64,000 bases of DNA from positions 109,303 through 173,302 of the forward strand of contig NZ_JAHVDK010000016.1 of assembly GCF_051487185.1 (NCBI RefSeq), read 5' to 3'. Below, piece by piece: positions 47,242 to 55,586 of the stretch. The notes under the pieces are model-generated. The model had not been told where the DNA came from, did not search any database, and saw only the letters and a program-made list of their open reading frames with translations. The position numbers and the translations under genes are program-made. Numbering within the stretch: position 1 is the stretch's first letter; every line of letters starts with the position of its first letter. This DNA comes from Inquilinus limosus_F (GTDB taxonomy: Bacteria; Pseudomonadota; Alphaproteobacteria; DSM-16000; Inquilinaceae).

Positions 47242-48122
47242 GAATCTTGATATCGTCCATCCCGTCCGGCGCCGAAGGCGCTGTGCCCTCCTCCGCCAAG
47301 TCGATCGTGCTCACCGGCGGCTCGGGCAATGTCGGCCGGGTGCTGCGCCGGGCGCTGGCCGGCCGCATCGCAGCGGTGCGCATCATCGACATCGCCGATC
47401 CCGGCCCGCTGGCGGAGCACGAGCGCTGGACGCCGGCCGACATCACCGATCTCGCGGCGCTCACCGCCGCCGTCGAGGGCGCCGACGCCATCGTCCATTT
47501 CGCCGGCTATCCGAACGAGCGGGCGGTCGAGGATATCCTGCGGGTGAACGTGCTCGGCACCCACAATGTCTACGAGGCGGCACGGCGCACCGGCATCGGC
47601 CGCGTCGTGCTGGCGTCGAGCAACCACGTGACCGGCTTCTATCCGCGCGATGCCCGCGTCGGCGTCGAGGACCAGATGCGCCCCGACGGGCTCTACGGGC
47701 TCAGCAAGTGCTGGGGCGAGCTCGAGGCCGGCGTGTTCTTCGAGAAGGCCGGCATCCGCACCCTCGCGATCCGCATCGGCAATGCCGGCGAGCGGCCGGT
47801 CGACGCTCGCGGCCTCGCCATTTGGATCAGCCCGCGCGACCTCGCCCAGCTCGTCCTCATCGGTCTCGAACATCCCGACATCGACTGCACCGCCGTCTAC
47901 GGCGCCTCGGCCAACGACGCGGCCTGGTGGGACAACTCGGTCGCGACCGCGCTGGGTTACCGACCGCAGGACCGCACCACCGATTTCGCAGCGCCCGAAG
48001 CCCACCAGCCCAGGCCCGTGCCCCTGCCGCAGGTGACCGACCATTTCCAGGGCGGCGGGTTCTGCGCCCTGGGCCATGACGGCGTCGTTCGCCGCCGCCG
48101 ATTGTGGCGAGCCAAGGCATGA
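47238..48122 (+). CDS. udh: Uronate dehydrogenase (NAD-dependent epimerase/SDR family)
   Basis: The roughly 294-aa extended SDR has the N-terminal cofactor motif VLTGGSGNVGRVL, VRIIDIADPGPL, VHFAGYPNERA and the catalytic YxxxK in GLYGLSKCWGELEAG (with S in VLASSNHVTGFYP). This is the pattern of uronate dehydrogenases, which oxidise galacturonate and glucuronate to aldarolactones with NAD. It overlaps the GntR stop by GTGA at 47238. A TTG at 47247, spaced 10 nt from AAGGAG, is an alternative start. In agrobacterial pathways this enzyme feeds an enolase-superfamily cycloisomerase or dehydratase, and such a gene (39123) lies at the other end of the locus. Confidence 0.82.
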   Translation: MRILISSIPSGAEGAVPSSAKSIVLTGGSGNVGRVLRRALAGRIAAVRIIDIADPGPLAEHERWTPADITDLAALTAAVEGADAIVHFAGYPNERAVEDILRVNVLGTHNVYEAARRTGIGRVVLASSNHVTGFYPRDARVGVEDQMRPDGLYGLSKCWGELEAGVFFEKAGIRTLAIRIGNAGERPVDARGLAIWISPRDLAQLVLIGLEHPDIDCTAVYGASANDAAWWDNSVATALGYRPQDRTTDFAAPEAHQPRPVPLPQVTDHFQGGGFCALGHDGVVRRRRLWRAKA

Positions 48123-48517
48123 CCTCGCGCGAAGCGGGGCGACGCGTCTGAGATCCCTGGCGAGCCGTCGCCGACGGGGGACGAGAACTGCGCGCCCTGA
48201 CGCTATGATCGGCCAGCCTATGCCGCATGCAGCGCCTTCGTCAGCACGACAAAAGAAGGCGACGACAGGGCTCCTCAAATCAAATCGTCTATTTCAATGG
48301 AAATTATAGTATTGTTTTGATTTAATTTAATTCAATAGAAATATAGAAGATCTGAGATTTTCTCTATTCACCTTCCGGACGAATCAAATATTAAGAGAAG
48401 GAACCAGCCGGAACATGCTTGCCTTGACATTCCCTGCCACCTCGCGGTCAGGACGGTCGGGCGGCGCTTCATCTCGGGAGGCTTTATGTCTACTGCCACC
48501 GGTCGAGTCAGGCTACG
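48123..48517. other. Intergenic region with an AT-rich promoter-like patch
   Basis: This 395-bp gap has no recognisable gene. Bases 48123-48260 have ordinary composition. Bases about 48275-48410 are strikingly AT-rich compared with the surrounding DNA, with runs such as TTTGATTTAATTTAATTC and ATATAGAAGATC. The patch probably holds the promoter and controls of the autotransporter gene, and may be of foreign origin. No confident -35/-10 pair was fixed. Confidence 0.5.
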
Positions 48518-50317
48518 ATGATGCGGTTCGGTGCAGGAAAATGGCATATCGGATGGTGCGCGGCCCTGGTCCTTTCGGGCGTGCTGGCCATCGAATGCGC
48601 GGCCCCGGCGCTGGCGCAGATATCCGGGACGCTGCCCCTCCCTCCGGGCGAGGTCGTGTCCGGCCCCGTCTACCGCAGGGATGGTTCTGCCATTTCCTCC
48701 GTCACGACCGGAGCCGATGCCAACGCCTATATCTTCAGCACCCCGCCGACCGAATCCTTCGTGAACTCGGCCCCGGCGGCGGTGGTGCGGACCACGGCCG
48801 AGACGCAGTATGTCCGCGTCTACACCGAAGGCACCACCCGGGCGGTCGGCGGCTTCATCGCCGGCTCCGACGTCGTGCGCCGGCTGACGGCCGCGGAGAT
48901 CAAGGACCGGCTCGCCCTGCCCTATCTGCCGGATTCCCTGACCATCGTCCGCGTGCCGGCGGGGACCTGCATCCTGACCGGAACCGGCGCCCCCATTCTG
49001 GGTAATTTCCCCGCCAATCCGCCGTCGATCCCGGTCGGCGGCCCCTGGGGCAGCGGCGGCACGGCGCAGTCCCTGCTGATCGGGCGGTCCGACGATCCGA
49101 ACTGCGCCAATCCGCAGTTCCTGCCGGCCGACGCCTATGCCAACCGGCAGTTGATCGGCGCCAAGGCCCTGGCCTATGGGCCGCGGGCGGGCGGCGGCAA
49201 TGCCGGTGCGATCGCCGAGGCCCTCGACCGCGCCACGCCGCCGCAGCTCTTCGGCGACATGGACCACGTCTACAACAGCCTCGATCTGCTGAATTACGGC
49301 GACCAGGGCCCGCTGCGGTCGGCGCTGCAGCAGCTGAGCGGCGAGGTCTACGCGGATCTGCCATCGGTCGAGATCGCCGGCGCGCAGACGTTCCTGAACG
49401 TGCTGCGGCAGCAGATGCGCCAATCCCGAAACAGCGGCGCCGTGCCGGCAGGCGGGATCGCCGCGGCAGGGCCCGGCGAGCCTGGCGCGCCGAACGCCTG
49501 GGTCGCCGGCCTGGGCAGCTTCGGCCGGTTGTCGGGCGACGGCGACAGGCACGATGTCGATTTCGACATCGTCGGCGTCGCCGCGGGCTTCGAGCATCGC
49601 TTGGACGATGCCCTCGCCGCCGGCGGAGCGCTGGCCTTCTCGACCAGCGGCTTCAACACCCGGAAGCTTTCGGGTGACGGCGATCTCAGCACCGTCTCCC
49701 TCGGCCTCTACGCCAGCTATTCGCCCGATGCTTGGTATGTGGATGGCGCGCTGGGCTACGCCCATGGCTGGGGGTCGGTGAGCCGGACGATCTCCTTCCC
49801 CGGCATCGACCGCTTCGCTGCCGCCGACGCGGACTCGAACCTGTTCCTGTTCGGTATCGAGGCGGGCTATCGCCTGTCGCTGGGCGACAGCACCGATCTC
49901 ACGCCTTTCGCGGCGTTTCAGGCCATCGTCGTCGGGCAGGACGAGATCACGGAGAGCGGGGCCGGCGCCGTCAATCTCGAGATCGACGGCCGGACCGTCA
50001 CCTCGGCCCAGGGCATGCTGGGCGCGGAGCTGGCCCATCGCCTCGACATCGGCCTGGCGGCGCCGCTCGGCCTGTCACTGCGGGCGGCGTGGAGCCACGA
50101 TGTCGCCGATACGGAGCGTTCCTTCGACGGGCGCTTCGAGGGCTCGGACGCGGCGTTCACCGTGACGGGCGCCCGTGCGCCGCGCGACCTCGCCGTGATC
50201 GGCATCGGCGCCACCCTCACGGCGGAAGCGGTGAGCCTGTTCCTGCGTTACGACGGCAGCTTTGCCGACGACTATCGCAGCCAGACCGCCACCGGCGGGT
50301 TGCGCGTCAGCTTCTGA
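48518..50317 (+). CDS. Autotransporter beta-barrel domain protein with short passenger
   Basis: The 599-aa protein has a signal peptide (MMRFGAGKWHIGWCAALVLS, cleavage after ALA near residue 34). The passenger is about 290 residues, rather small, with Pro/Gly-rich segments. The linker to the barrel is recognised by LNYGDQGPLRSALQQLSGEVYADLPS, AGAQTFLNVLRQQM (about 245-300). The C-terminal domain (about 325-599) shows repeated amphipathic strands, ending FADDYRSQTATGGLRVSF, with the expected terminal Phe of outer-membrane barrels. It is probably surface-exposed or released. The gene abuts the convergent LysR stop at 50318. Its start lacks a good Shine-Dalgarno; ATG 48521 is the second choice. 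Confidence 0.82.
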   Translation: MMRFGAGKWHIGWCAALVLSGVLAIECAAPALAQISGTLPLPPGEVVSGPVYRRDGSAISSVTTGADANAYIFSTPPTESFVNSAPAAVVRTTAETQYVRVYTEGTTRAVGGFIAGSDVVRRLTAAEIKDRLALPYLPDSLTIVRVPAGTCILTGTGAPILGNFPANPPSIPVGGPWGSGGTAQSLLIGRSDDPNCANPQFLPADAYANRQLIGAKALAYGPRAGGGNAGAIAEALDRATPPQLFGDMDHVYNSLDLLNYGDQGPLRSALQQLSGEVYADLPSVEIAGAQTFLNVLRQQMRQSRNSGAVPAGGIAAAGPGEPGAPNAWVAGLGSFGRLSGDGDRHDVDFDIVGVAAGFEHRLDDALAAGGALAFSTSGFNTRKLSGDGDLSTVSLGLYASYSPDAWYVDGALGYAHGWGSVSRTISFPGIDRFAAADADSNLFLFGIEAGYRLSLGDSTDLTPFAAFQAIVVGQDEITESGAGAVNLEIDGRTVTSAQGMLGAELAHRLDIGLAAPLGLSLRAAWSHDVADTERSFDGRFEGSDAAFTVTGARAPRDLAVIGIGATLTAEAVSLFLRYDGSFADDYRSQTATGGLRVSF

Positions 50318-51226
50318 TCAGCTGGCCCGGCGCAGCGCCGCCACCTGGCGGGCGATGCGCACGAAATCGAGCACCACCGGCGAGGTCTCGCCGGCCGGCC
50401 AGGCGATGGCGAGTTCCACCGCTTCGGGCAGCTCGTCGAGCGGCTGGTAGGCCAGCTCCGGCAGCGGCATGTGGGACACCCAGGAGGGCACGATGCTGAG
50501 GCCGACCCCGGCGGCGGCGAGGGTGACGATCGAGAGGGTGTGAGAGGCGTCCTGCACCACCATCGGCCGCACCCCGGCCCGGCGGAACGCCTCCAGCACC
50601 AGGTTGCTGTAGCTGGCGCCGAGGATCGGCGCATAGCCGATGAAAGGCTGGCCGGAGAAGTCGCGCAGCGAGAGGTCGGGCTTGGCCGCGAGCGGATGCG
50701 CCTTCGGCAGCACCGCCACGAAGCCCTCGCTCGACAGCCGCTCCATCTGCATGAAGCCGGCCGCCGTGGTCGGCCGGATGAAGGCGACGTTGATGCCGCC
50801 GGCCTCCAGCGTCTTCAACTGCTCGGCCGTGGTGAAGGGCACGACGTCCACCGTGACCGCGGGATAGGTCTCGCGGAACGCCCGGATGATGGCAGGCAGG
50901 AACTGCGACAGCGCCAGATGCACGCCGCCGACGACGAGATGGCCGACATGCTCGCCCGAGATCGCCCGGGTGTGGGAGATGGCGCGGTCGAGGCCGCTCA
51001 GCACGTCGCGGGCGTGGCGCAGCAGGATCTCGCCGGCCGCGGTCAGCTTGACCCGCCGCGTCGTGCGGTCGAACAGGCGGACGCCGAGCCGCTCCTCGAG
51101 TTGCCGGATCTGCTGGCTGAGCGGCGCCTGCGCCATGCCGAGGCGGTCGGCGGCGCGGCCGAAGTGCAGCTCCTCCGCCAGGCAGGCGAAGTAGCTCAGA
51201 TGCCGCAGCTCGATGCCCCTATTCAT
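50318..51226 (-). CDS. LysR-family transcriptional regulator
   Basis: The 302-aa LysR regulator has the N-terminal helix-turn-helix MNRGIELRHLSYFACLAEEL, LGMAQAPLSQQIRQLEERLG, RLFDRTTRRVKLTAAGE (about residues 1-66). The effector domain contains HLVVGGVHLALSQFLPAIIRAF and VVLDFVRIARQVAALRRAS at the end. It belongs to the CbbR/BenM-like general group with unknown ligand. The start at 51226 has no Shine-Dalgarno, and the region upstream is shared with the divergent importer operon (51386), which it probably controls. Confidence 0.92.
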   Translation of the reverse strand: MNRGIELRHLSYFACLAEELHFGRAADRLGMAQAPLSQQIRQLEERLGVRLFDRTTRRVKLTAAGEILLRHARDVLSGLDRAISHTRAISGEHVGHLVVGGVHLALSQFLPAIIRAFRETYPAVTVDVVPFTTAEQLKTLEAGGINVAFIRPTTAAGFMQMERLSSEGFVAVLPKAHPLAAKPDLSLRDFSGQPFIGYAPILGASYSNLVLEAFRRAGVRPMVVQDASHTLSIVTLAAAGVGLSIVPSWVSHMPLPELAYQPLDELPEAVELAIAWPAGETSPVVLDFVRIARQVAALRRAS

Positions 51227-51385
51227 ACATGTGACATATAAATGGGCTTGTAATTTTGTGATAGATCCCACGGGATCGCTGTGGTCCGCTCATTCCGTCG
51301 GCACCCCGGATCGGACCCTTTCTTGCGATCGCGGGCGTCCCCCGAGACAGGCCCTGCCCGCCCCGATGACGGAGAAGGCTGCTGC

Positions 51386-52306
51386 ATGGTGCGCTTCTGG
51401 TCGGTGAAAGCTGCGCGGACCCTCCTGACGCTCTGGTTCGTCGTGACCTTCGCCTTCATCGTGCTGCGGGTCTCGGGCGACCCGGTGCAGTCGCTGCTCG
51501 GCCCGGATGCCACCGTCGAGGAGATCGCGCAGTTCCGGGAGGCCTGGGGCCTCGACCGGCCGCTGCCCGAGCAGTATCTGCGCTATGTCGTGCAGATGGC
51601 GTCGGGCGAGTTCGGCACCTCCTACCGCGACGGCCGGTCGGTGACCGAGATCATCGCCGAGCGCGTGCCCTGGACCCTGCTGCTCGGCCTCTCCGCCTAC
51701 GCCGTCGCCATCCTGGTCGGCGTCCCGGCCGGCATCGTCGCGGCGCTGCGCCGCGGCTCCGCCCTCGACCGGCTGGTCATGGGCTTCGCCGTCTTCGGCT
51801 TCGCCCTGCCGAACTTCTTCCTCGGCATCCTCCTGATCCTGCTGTTCTCCCTGACCCTGCAATGGCTGCCGAGCTCGGGGACGGGGACGATCCTGCACCT
51901 GCTGATGCCGGCCGCGACCCTCGGGGTCTACACCGCCGGCACGCTGGCGCGCTTCACCCGCTCGGCGATGCTGGAGGTGCTGGCCAAGCCCTATATGCGC
52001 GCCGCGGCGGCTAAGGGCGCGCCGCCCCTTACCCGGATCCTGCGCCATGCCCTGCCCAACGCCGCCATCCCGATCGTCACCATCATCGGGCTCAATCTCG
52101 GCGCGCTAGTGGGCGGCGCGGTGGTGGTGGAGACGGTGTTCGCCTGGCCGGGGATCGGCCGCCTCCTGGTCACCGCCGTGACCGCGCGCGACCTCGCCGT
52201 GGTGCAGGCGCTGGTGCTGCTGGTCGCCGCCACCATGGTCGCGGCCAATCTCGCGGTCGACCTGCTGTACGGGCTGCTCGACCCGCGCATCCGCGCGGCG
52301 CGCTGA
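51386..52306 (+). CDS. Peptide-type ABC transporter permease (DppB-like)
   Basis: The 306-aa permease begins MVRFWSVKAARTLLTLWFVV with its first membrane helix. Marks are VSGDPVQSLLGPDATVEEIA, GLDRPLPEQYLRYV, the EAA-type loop PYMRAAAAKGAPPLTRIL, VVVETVFAWPGIGRLL and the terminal VDLLYGLLDPRIRAAR. It is 10 bp upstream of the DppC-like permease and heads the plus-strand importer operon that runs to 60331. Here the permease, not the binding protein, is the first gene. Confidence 0.92.
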   Translation: MVRFWSVKAARTLLTLWFVVTFAFIVLRVSGDPVQSLLGPDATVEEIAQFREAWGLDRPLPEQYLRYVVQMASGEFGTSYRDGRSVTEIIAERVPWTLLLGLSAYAVAILVGVPAGIVAALRRGSALDRLVMGFAVFGFALPNFFLGILLILLFSLTLQWLPSSGTGTILHLLMPAATLGVYTAGTLARFTRSAMLEVLAKPYMRAAAAKGAPPLTRILRHALPNAAIPIVTIIGLNLGALVGGAVVVETVFAWPGIGRLLVTAVTARDLAVVQALVLLVAATMVAANLAVDLLYGLLDPRIRAAR

Positions 52307-52316
52307 GGGCCGGACG

Positions 52317-53153
52317 ATGCGGCGCTTCCCCTGGCTCCTCGCAGCCGCCGCCATCGTCCTGGCGGCGGCGCTGCTGGCCGCCCTGTTCGGCGGCTGGCTG
52401 ACGCCCTATGGCGTCACCCAGCAGAACCTGCTCGCCCGGCTGAAGCCGCCGGCGTTCCTGGGCGGCGACCCGCGCTACCTGCTCGGCACCGACCGCCTCG
52501 GCCGCGACATGGTGGCCCGGCTGGTCGGCGGGCTGCAGATGTCGCTGTCGGTCGCCGTCGCCGGCACGCTGATCGGCGCCGTGGTCGGCAGCGCCCTCGG
52601 CTTCATCGCCGCGCATTTCCGCGGCTGGGTCGAGGAGGCGCTGATGACGCTGGTCGACGTCCAGGCCTCCCTGCCCTTCATCCTGATTGCGCTGACCCTA
52701 CTGGCCTTCTTCGGCAACAGCCTGACGCTGTTCGTCATCCTGATGGGGCTGCATGGCTGGGAGGCCTATGCCCGGCTGGCGCGGGGCGTCGTCCTGTCCG
52801 CCGCCAGCCAGCCCTATGCCAAGGCGGTGGTGGCGCTGGGCGCGGCGCCGATGCGCCTCTACCTGCGGCACATCCTGCCGAATGTGGCCAGCGCGCTGAT
52901 CGTGCAGATCACGCTCAACTTCCCGCAGATCATCCTGCTCGAGACCTCGCTGAGCTTCCTCGGCCTCGGCATCCAGCCGCCGCTGACCAGCCTCGGCCAG
53001 ATCCTCGGCGACGGCCGCGAATACCTGTCCAGCGCCTGGTGGATCGCGGTCTGGCCCGGCCTCGTGATCTTCGCCGTCACCCTGTCGATGAGCATCGTCG
53101 GCGACTGGCTGCGCGACCGGCTCGACCCCATGCTGCGCGGCCGGACCGCCTGA
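52317..53153 (+). CDS. Peptide-type ABC transporter permease (DppC-like)
   Basis: The 278-aa permease begins MRRFPWLLAAAAIVLAAALL. Its hallmark GTDRLGRDMVARLVGGLQMS and the EAA-type loop AVVALGAAPMRLYLRHILPN are present, and it ends GDWLRDRLDPMLRGRTA. It lies between the DppB-like permease and the binding protein gene (32-bp gap). Confidence 0.92.
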   Translation: MRRFPWLLAAAAIVLAAALLAALFGGWLTPYGVTQQNLLARLKPPAFLGGDPRYLLGTDRLGRDMVARLVGGLQMSLSVAVAGTLIGAVVGSALGFIAAHFRGWVEEALMTLVDVQASLPFILIALTLLAFFGNSLTLFVILMGLHGWEAYARLARGVVLSAASQPYAKAVVALGAAPMRLYLRHILPNVASALIVQITLNFPQIILLETSLSFLGLGIQPPLTSLGQILGDGREYLSSAWWIAVWPGLVIFAVTLSMSIVGDWLRDRLDPMLRGRTA

Positions 53154-53185
53154 TAACCGCAAGAAAACGAACGATGGAGGCTTCG

Positions 53186-54763
53186 ATGTTCACAAGACGC
53201 GATCTCGGCAAGCTGGCGCTCGGCGCGGGCGCCGTCTCGCTGGTGGCGCCGCTGCGGCACGGGCGGGCGGCGGACCGGCCGGTGCTGACCATCGCGGTCG
53301 ACAACCTGTGGCAGACGATGTCGCCGATCAACGGCTTCAGCACAACCTCGAACCGGATCTTCCCGAACTTCTACGACGGGCTGATCGAGCGCGACTACAT
53401 CTCCGACCCGAACGGCCTGGCGCTGAAACCCAAGCTGGCGACGAAGTGGGAGCAGAACGGCACGGTCTGGACCATCGAGCTGCGCCAGGGCGTGACGTTC
53501 CACGACGGCACGGAGATGACGGCCGAGGACGTCGCCTTCACCCTCGGCGCCGACCGGCTGTGGGGCCCGAAGCCGTTCGAGCCGCGCGGCAGGACCTTCA
53601 CCGCCGGCTTCAAGCGGGTCGAGGCCACCGGCCCGCACACGGTCGAGATCGAAACCGAGACGCCCGATCCCAACGTCCCGGGCAAGCTGACCGGCAATAT
53701 CGGCCTGGTGGTGCCGAAGAAATACTATCTCGAGGTCGGCGTCGACCGCTTCGGCCAGGCGCCGATCGGCACCGGCCCCTACAAGGTCACCACCTTCCGC
53801 TCCGGCGAGGTGATGGTGCTCGACGCCTTCGACGGCTATTGGGGCGATCCGCCGCCGGTGCGGCAGCTGGTGTGGAAGATCGTGCCGGAATTCGCGGCGC
53901 GCCTGGCCGGGCTGGTGTCGAAGGAGTTCGACTTCATCGTCAACATCCCGACCGACCAGGAGCCGACGCTGCAGGGCTATTCCGACGTCAAGCTGATCCG
54001 GCGCCAGGTCGAGAACTACCCGGCCTTCGCCTTCAACACCCTGCCCGACCCGCCGGACAACCCGCTGGTCGACCCGAAGCTGCGCTACGCCATGGTCCAG
54101 GGCGTCAACATGGACGAGATCGTCTCGGCCCTGTTCGGCGACGCCACCTTCCACCCGGCGGTGCCGTTCAACTTCCCGGAATACGGCAAGTTCTACGACC
54201 CGAACCTGAAGCCGAAGCTGCCCTATGACCCCGACCGGGCGAAGGCCCTGGTGAAGGAGACCAGCTACGACGGCCAGAAGCTGCGCTGGCACATCACCCG
54301 CCAGTTCTATCCGAACTACGAGGCCGCGGCCGAGATCATGGTCGAGCAGTGGCGCGAGATCGGCGTCAATGTCGAGGCCGTGGTGCTGGACAATTTCGAA
54401 TTGGTCTACCGCCGCCCCTACCACCTGATGAACATGTCGATGAGCTCGGACTTCATCCCGGGCGATCCCTACCAGCCGTTGTGGCTGGACTGGGGTCCAA
54501 CCTCGACCCGCGCGACCGCAAGCTGGAAGTCCTGGACGCCGACGGAGAAGTTCGTCGAACTCGGCCGTGCCTTCGAGAAGGAGACCGACTTCGAGAAGCG
54601 CAAGGCGGCCTATCTGGCGCTGTCGGAGGAGTGGCAGCGGGTCACCCCGGGCTTCTATCTGTGGAAGAGCGTCTACAACTGGGCGCATCGCGCCGACATC
54701 CAGTGGACGCCGATCGCCGACAGCGACATGCGCCTGTATGGCGACTACCTCAAGCTGGGCTGA
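53186..54763 (+). CDS. Peptide-type ABC transporter substrate-binding protein (family 5), Tat-type signal
   Basis: The 525-aa family-5 binding protein starts MFTRRDLGKLALGAG, a twin-arginine signal with probable cleavage near GRA at about 28. Family motifs are SPINGFSTTSNRIFPNFYDG, LATKWEQNGTVWTIEL, HDGTEMTAEDVAFTL and GTGPYKVTTFRSGEVM. I chose ATG 53186 because TGGAGG lies five bases upstream; an ATG four codons earlier overlaps that site. It is 10 bp from the creatininase-family gene, which suggests the enzyme acts on the imported ligand. Confidence 0.91.
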   Translation: MFTRRDLGKLALGAGAVSLVAPLRHGRAADRPVLTIAVDNLWQTMSPINGFSTTSNRIFPNFYDGLIERDYISDPNGLALKPKLATKWEQNGTVWTIELRQGVTFHDGTEMTAEDVAFTLGADRLWGPKPFEPRGRTFTAGFKRVEATGPHTVEIETETPDPNVPGKLTGNIGLVVPKKYYLEVGVDRFGQAPIGTGPYKVTTFRSGEVMVLDAFDGYWGDPPPVRQLVWKIVPEFAARLAGLVSKEFDFIVNIPTDQEPTLQGYSDVKLIRRQVENYPAFAFNTLPDPPDNPLVDPKLRYAMVQGVNMDEIVSALFGDATFHPAVPFNFPEYGKFYDPNLKPKLPYDPDRAKALVKETSYDGQKLRWHITRQFYPNYEAAAEIMVEQWREIGVNVEAVVLDNFELVYRRPYHLMNMSMSSDFIPGDPYQPLWLDWGPTSTRATASWKSWTPTEKFVELGRAFEKETDFEKRKAAYLALSEEWQRVTPGFYLWKSVYNWAHRADIQWTPIADSDMRLYGDYLKLG

Positions 54764-54773
54764 GACGACGCCG

Positions 54774-55586
54774 ATGCCGCTGCGCAAGTACGCCCTGAAG
54801 GACATGACCTTCGTCGAGTTCCGCGAGCGTCTGGCCGAGCGCCCGGTCGTCCTGCTGCCCTTCGGCAGCCAGGAGGAGCAGGGCCCGCATGCTCCGATGG
54901 GCGACTACATGCTGACCGAGCGGCTGTCGGTGCTGGCGGCGGAGGCGGCGGACGCGATCGCCGCCCCCACCGTCCCCTTCGGCTATGCCGATTTCTTCCG
55001 CACCGTGCCGGGCGGCATCCAGCTGCGCGCCGAGACCTTCTCGGCGGTGCTGGAGGACACGGTGACCGCCTTCCTCGACCACGGCGTCGAGCATCTGGTG
55101 GTGTTCAACGGCCACAGCTCGAACGCGCCGCTGATCGACCAGACGCTGCGCCGTGTGCGGCGCGAACGTGGCGTGGCGGTGGCGGCGCTGAACATCTGGC
55201 GCCTGATCCCGCCGGAGCTGTGGCGCGAGTTGCACGGCGACGCCGCTAGCCGGGCCCGCGGCCATGGCGGCGACCCGCTGACCTCGGTCTATCTGCACCT
55301 GTTCCCCGAGCTGATGCGGCCCGACCTGATCCGCCCAGCGACGCCCTCCCGCGCCTTCGGCCTGCCGACCGACGGCGTCGCCGCCGTCAGCTTCGAGGGG
55401 CTGCCGGTGCAGGTGCCGCTCGACGTCACCGAGGTCAATCCGGACGGCATGCTGGGCGGCGACCCGACCCTGGCCGACCCCGCGATCGGCGCCCGGATCG
55501 TCGAGCACATCACCGGCTTCACCGCGCGCTTCGTCGCCCATTTCCGCCGCTGCGACCCGCGCCGGGTCGAGGTGGCGCCGGCATGA
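54774..55586 (+). CDS. Creatininase-family amidohydrolase
   Basis: The 270-aa protein has the creatininase fold marks: VVLLPFGSQEEQGPHAPMGDY with metal-ligand Glu, His and Asp (about 26-44), VVFNGHSSNAP and the second metal-site loop ARGHGGDPLTSVYLHL. In true creatininase this loop is HAGExET; here Asp follows the two Gly and Glu is absent, so the second-metal ligand may be Asp. Characterised relatives hydrolyse cyclic amides or formamides with Zn/Mn. It is the first enzyme after the importer binding protein, and its stop overlaps the ATPase start by 4 bp (ATGA). Confidence 0.8.
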   Translation: MPLRKYALKDMTFVEFRERLAERPVVLLPFGSQEEQGPHAPMGDYMLTERLSVLAAEAADAIAAPTVPFGYADFFRTVPGGIQLRAETFSAVLEDTVTAFLDHGVEHLVVFNGHSSNAPLIDQTLRRVRRERGVAVAALNIWRLIPPELWRELHGDAASRARGHGGDPLTSVYLHLFPELMRPDLIRPATPSRAFGLPTDGVAAVSFEGLPVQVPLDVTEVNPDGMLGGDPTLADPAIGARIVEHITGFTARFVAHFRRCDPRRVEVAPA

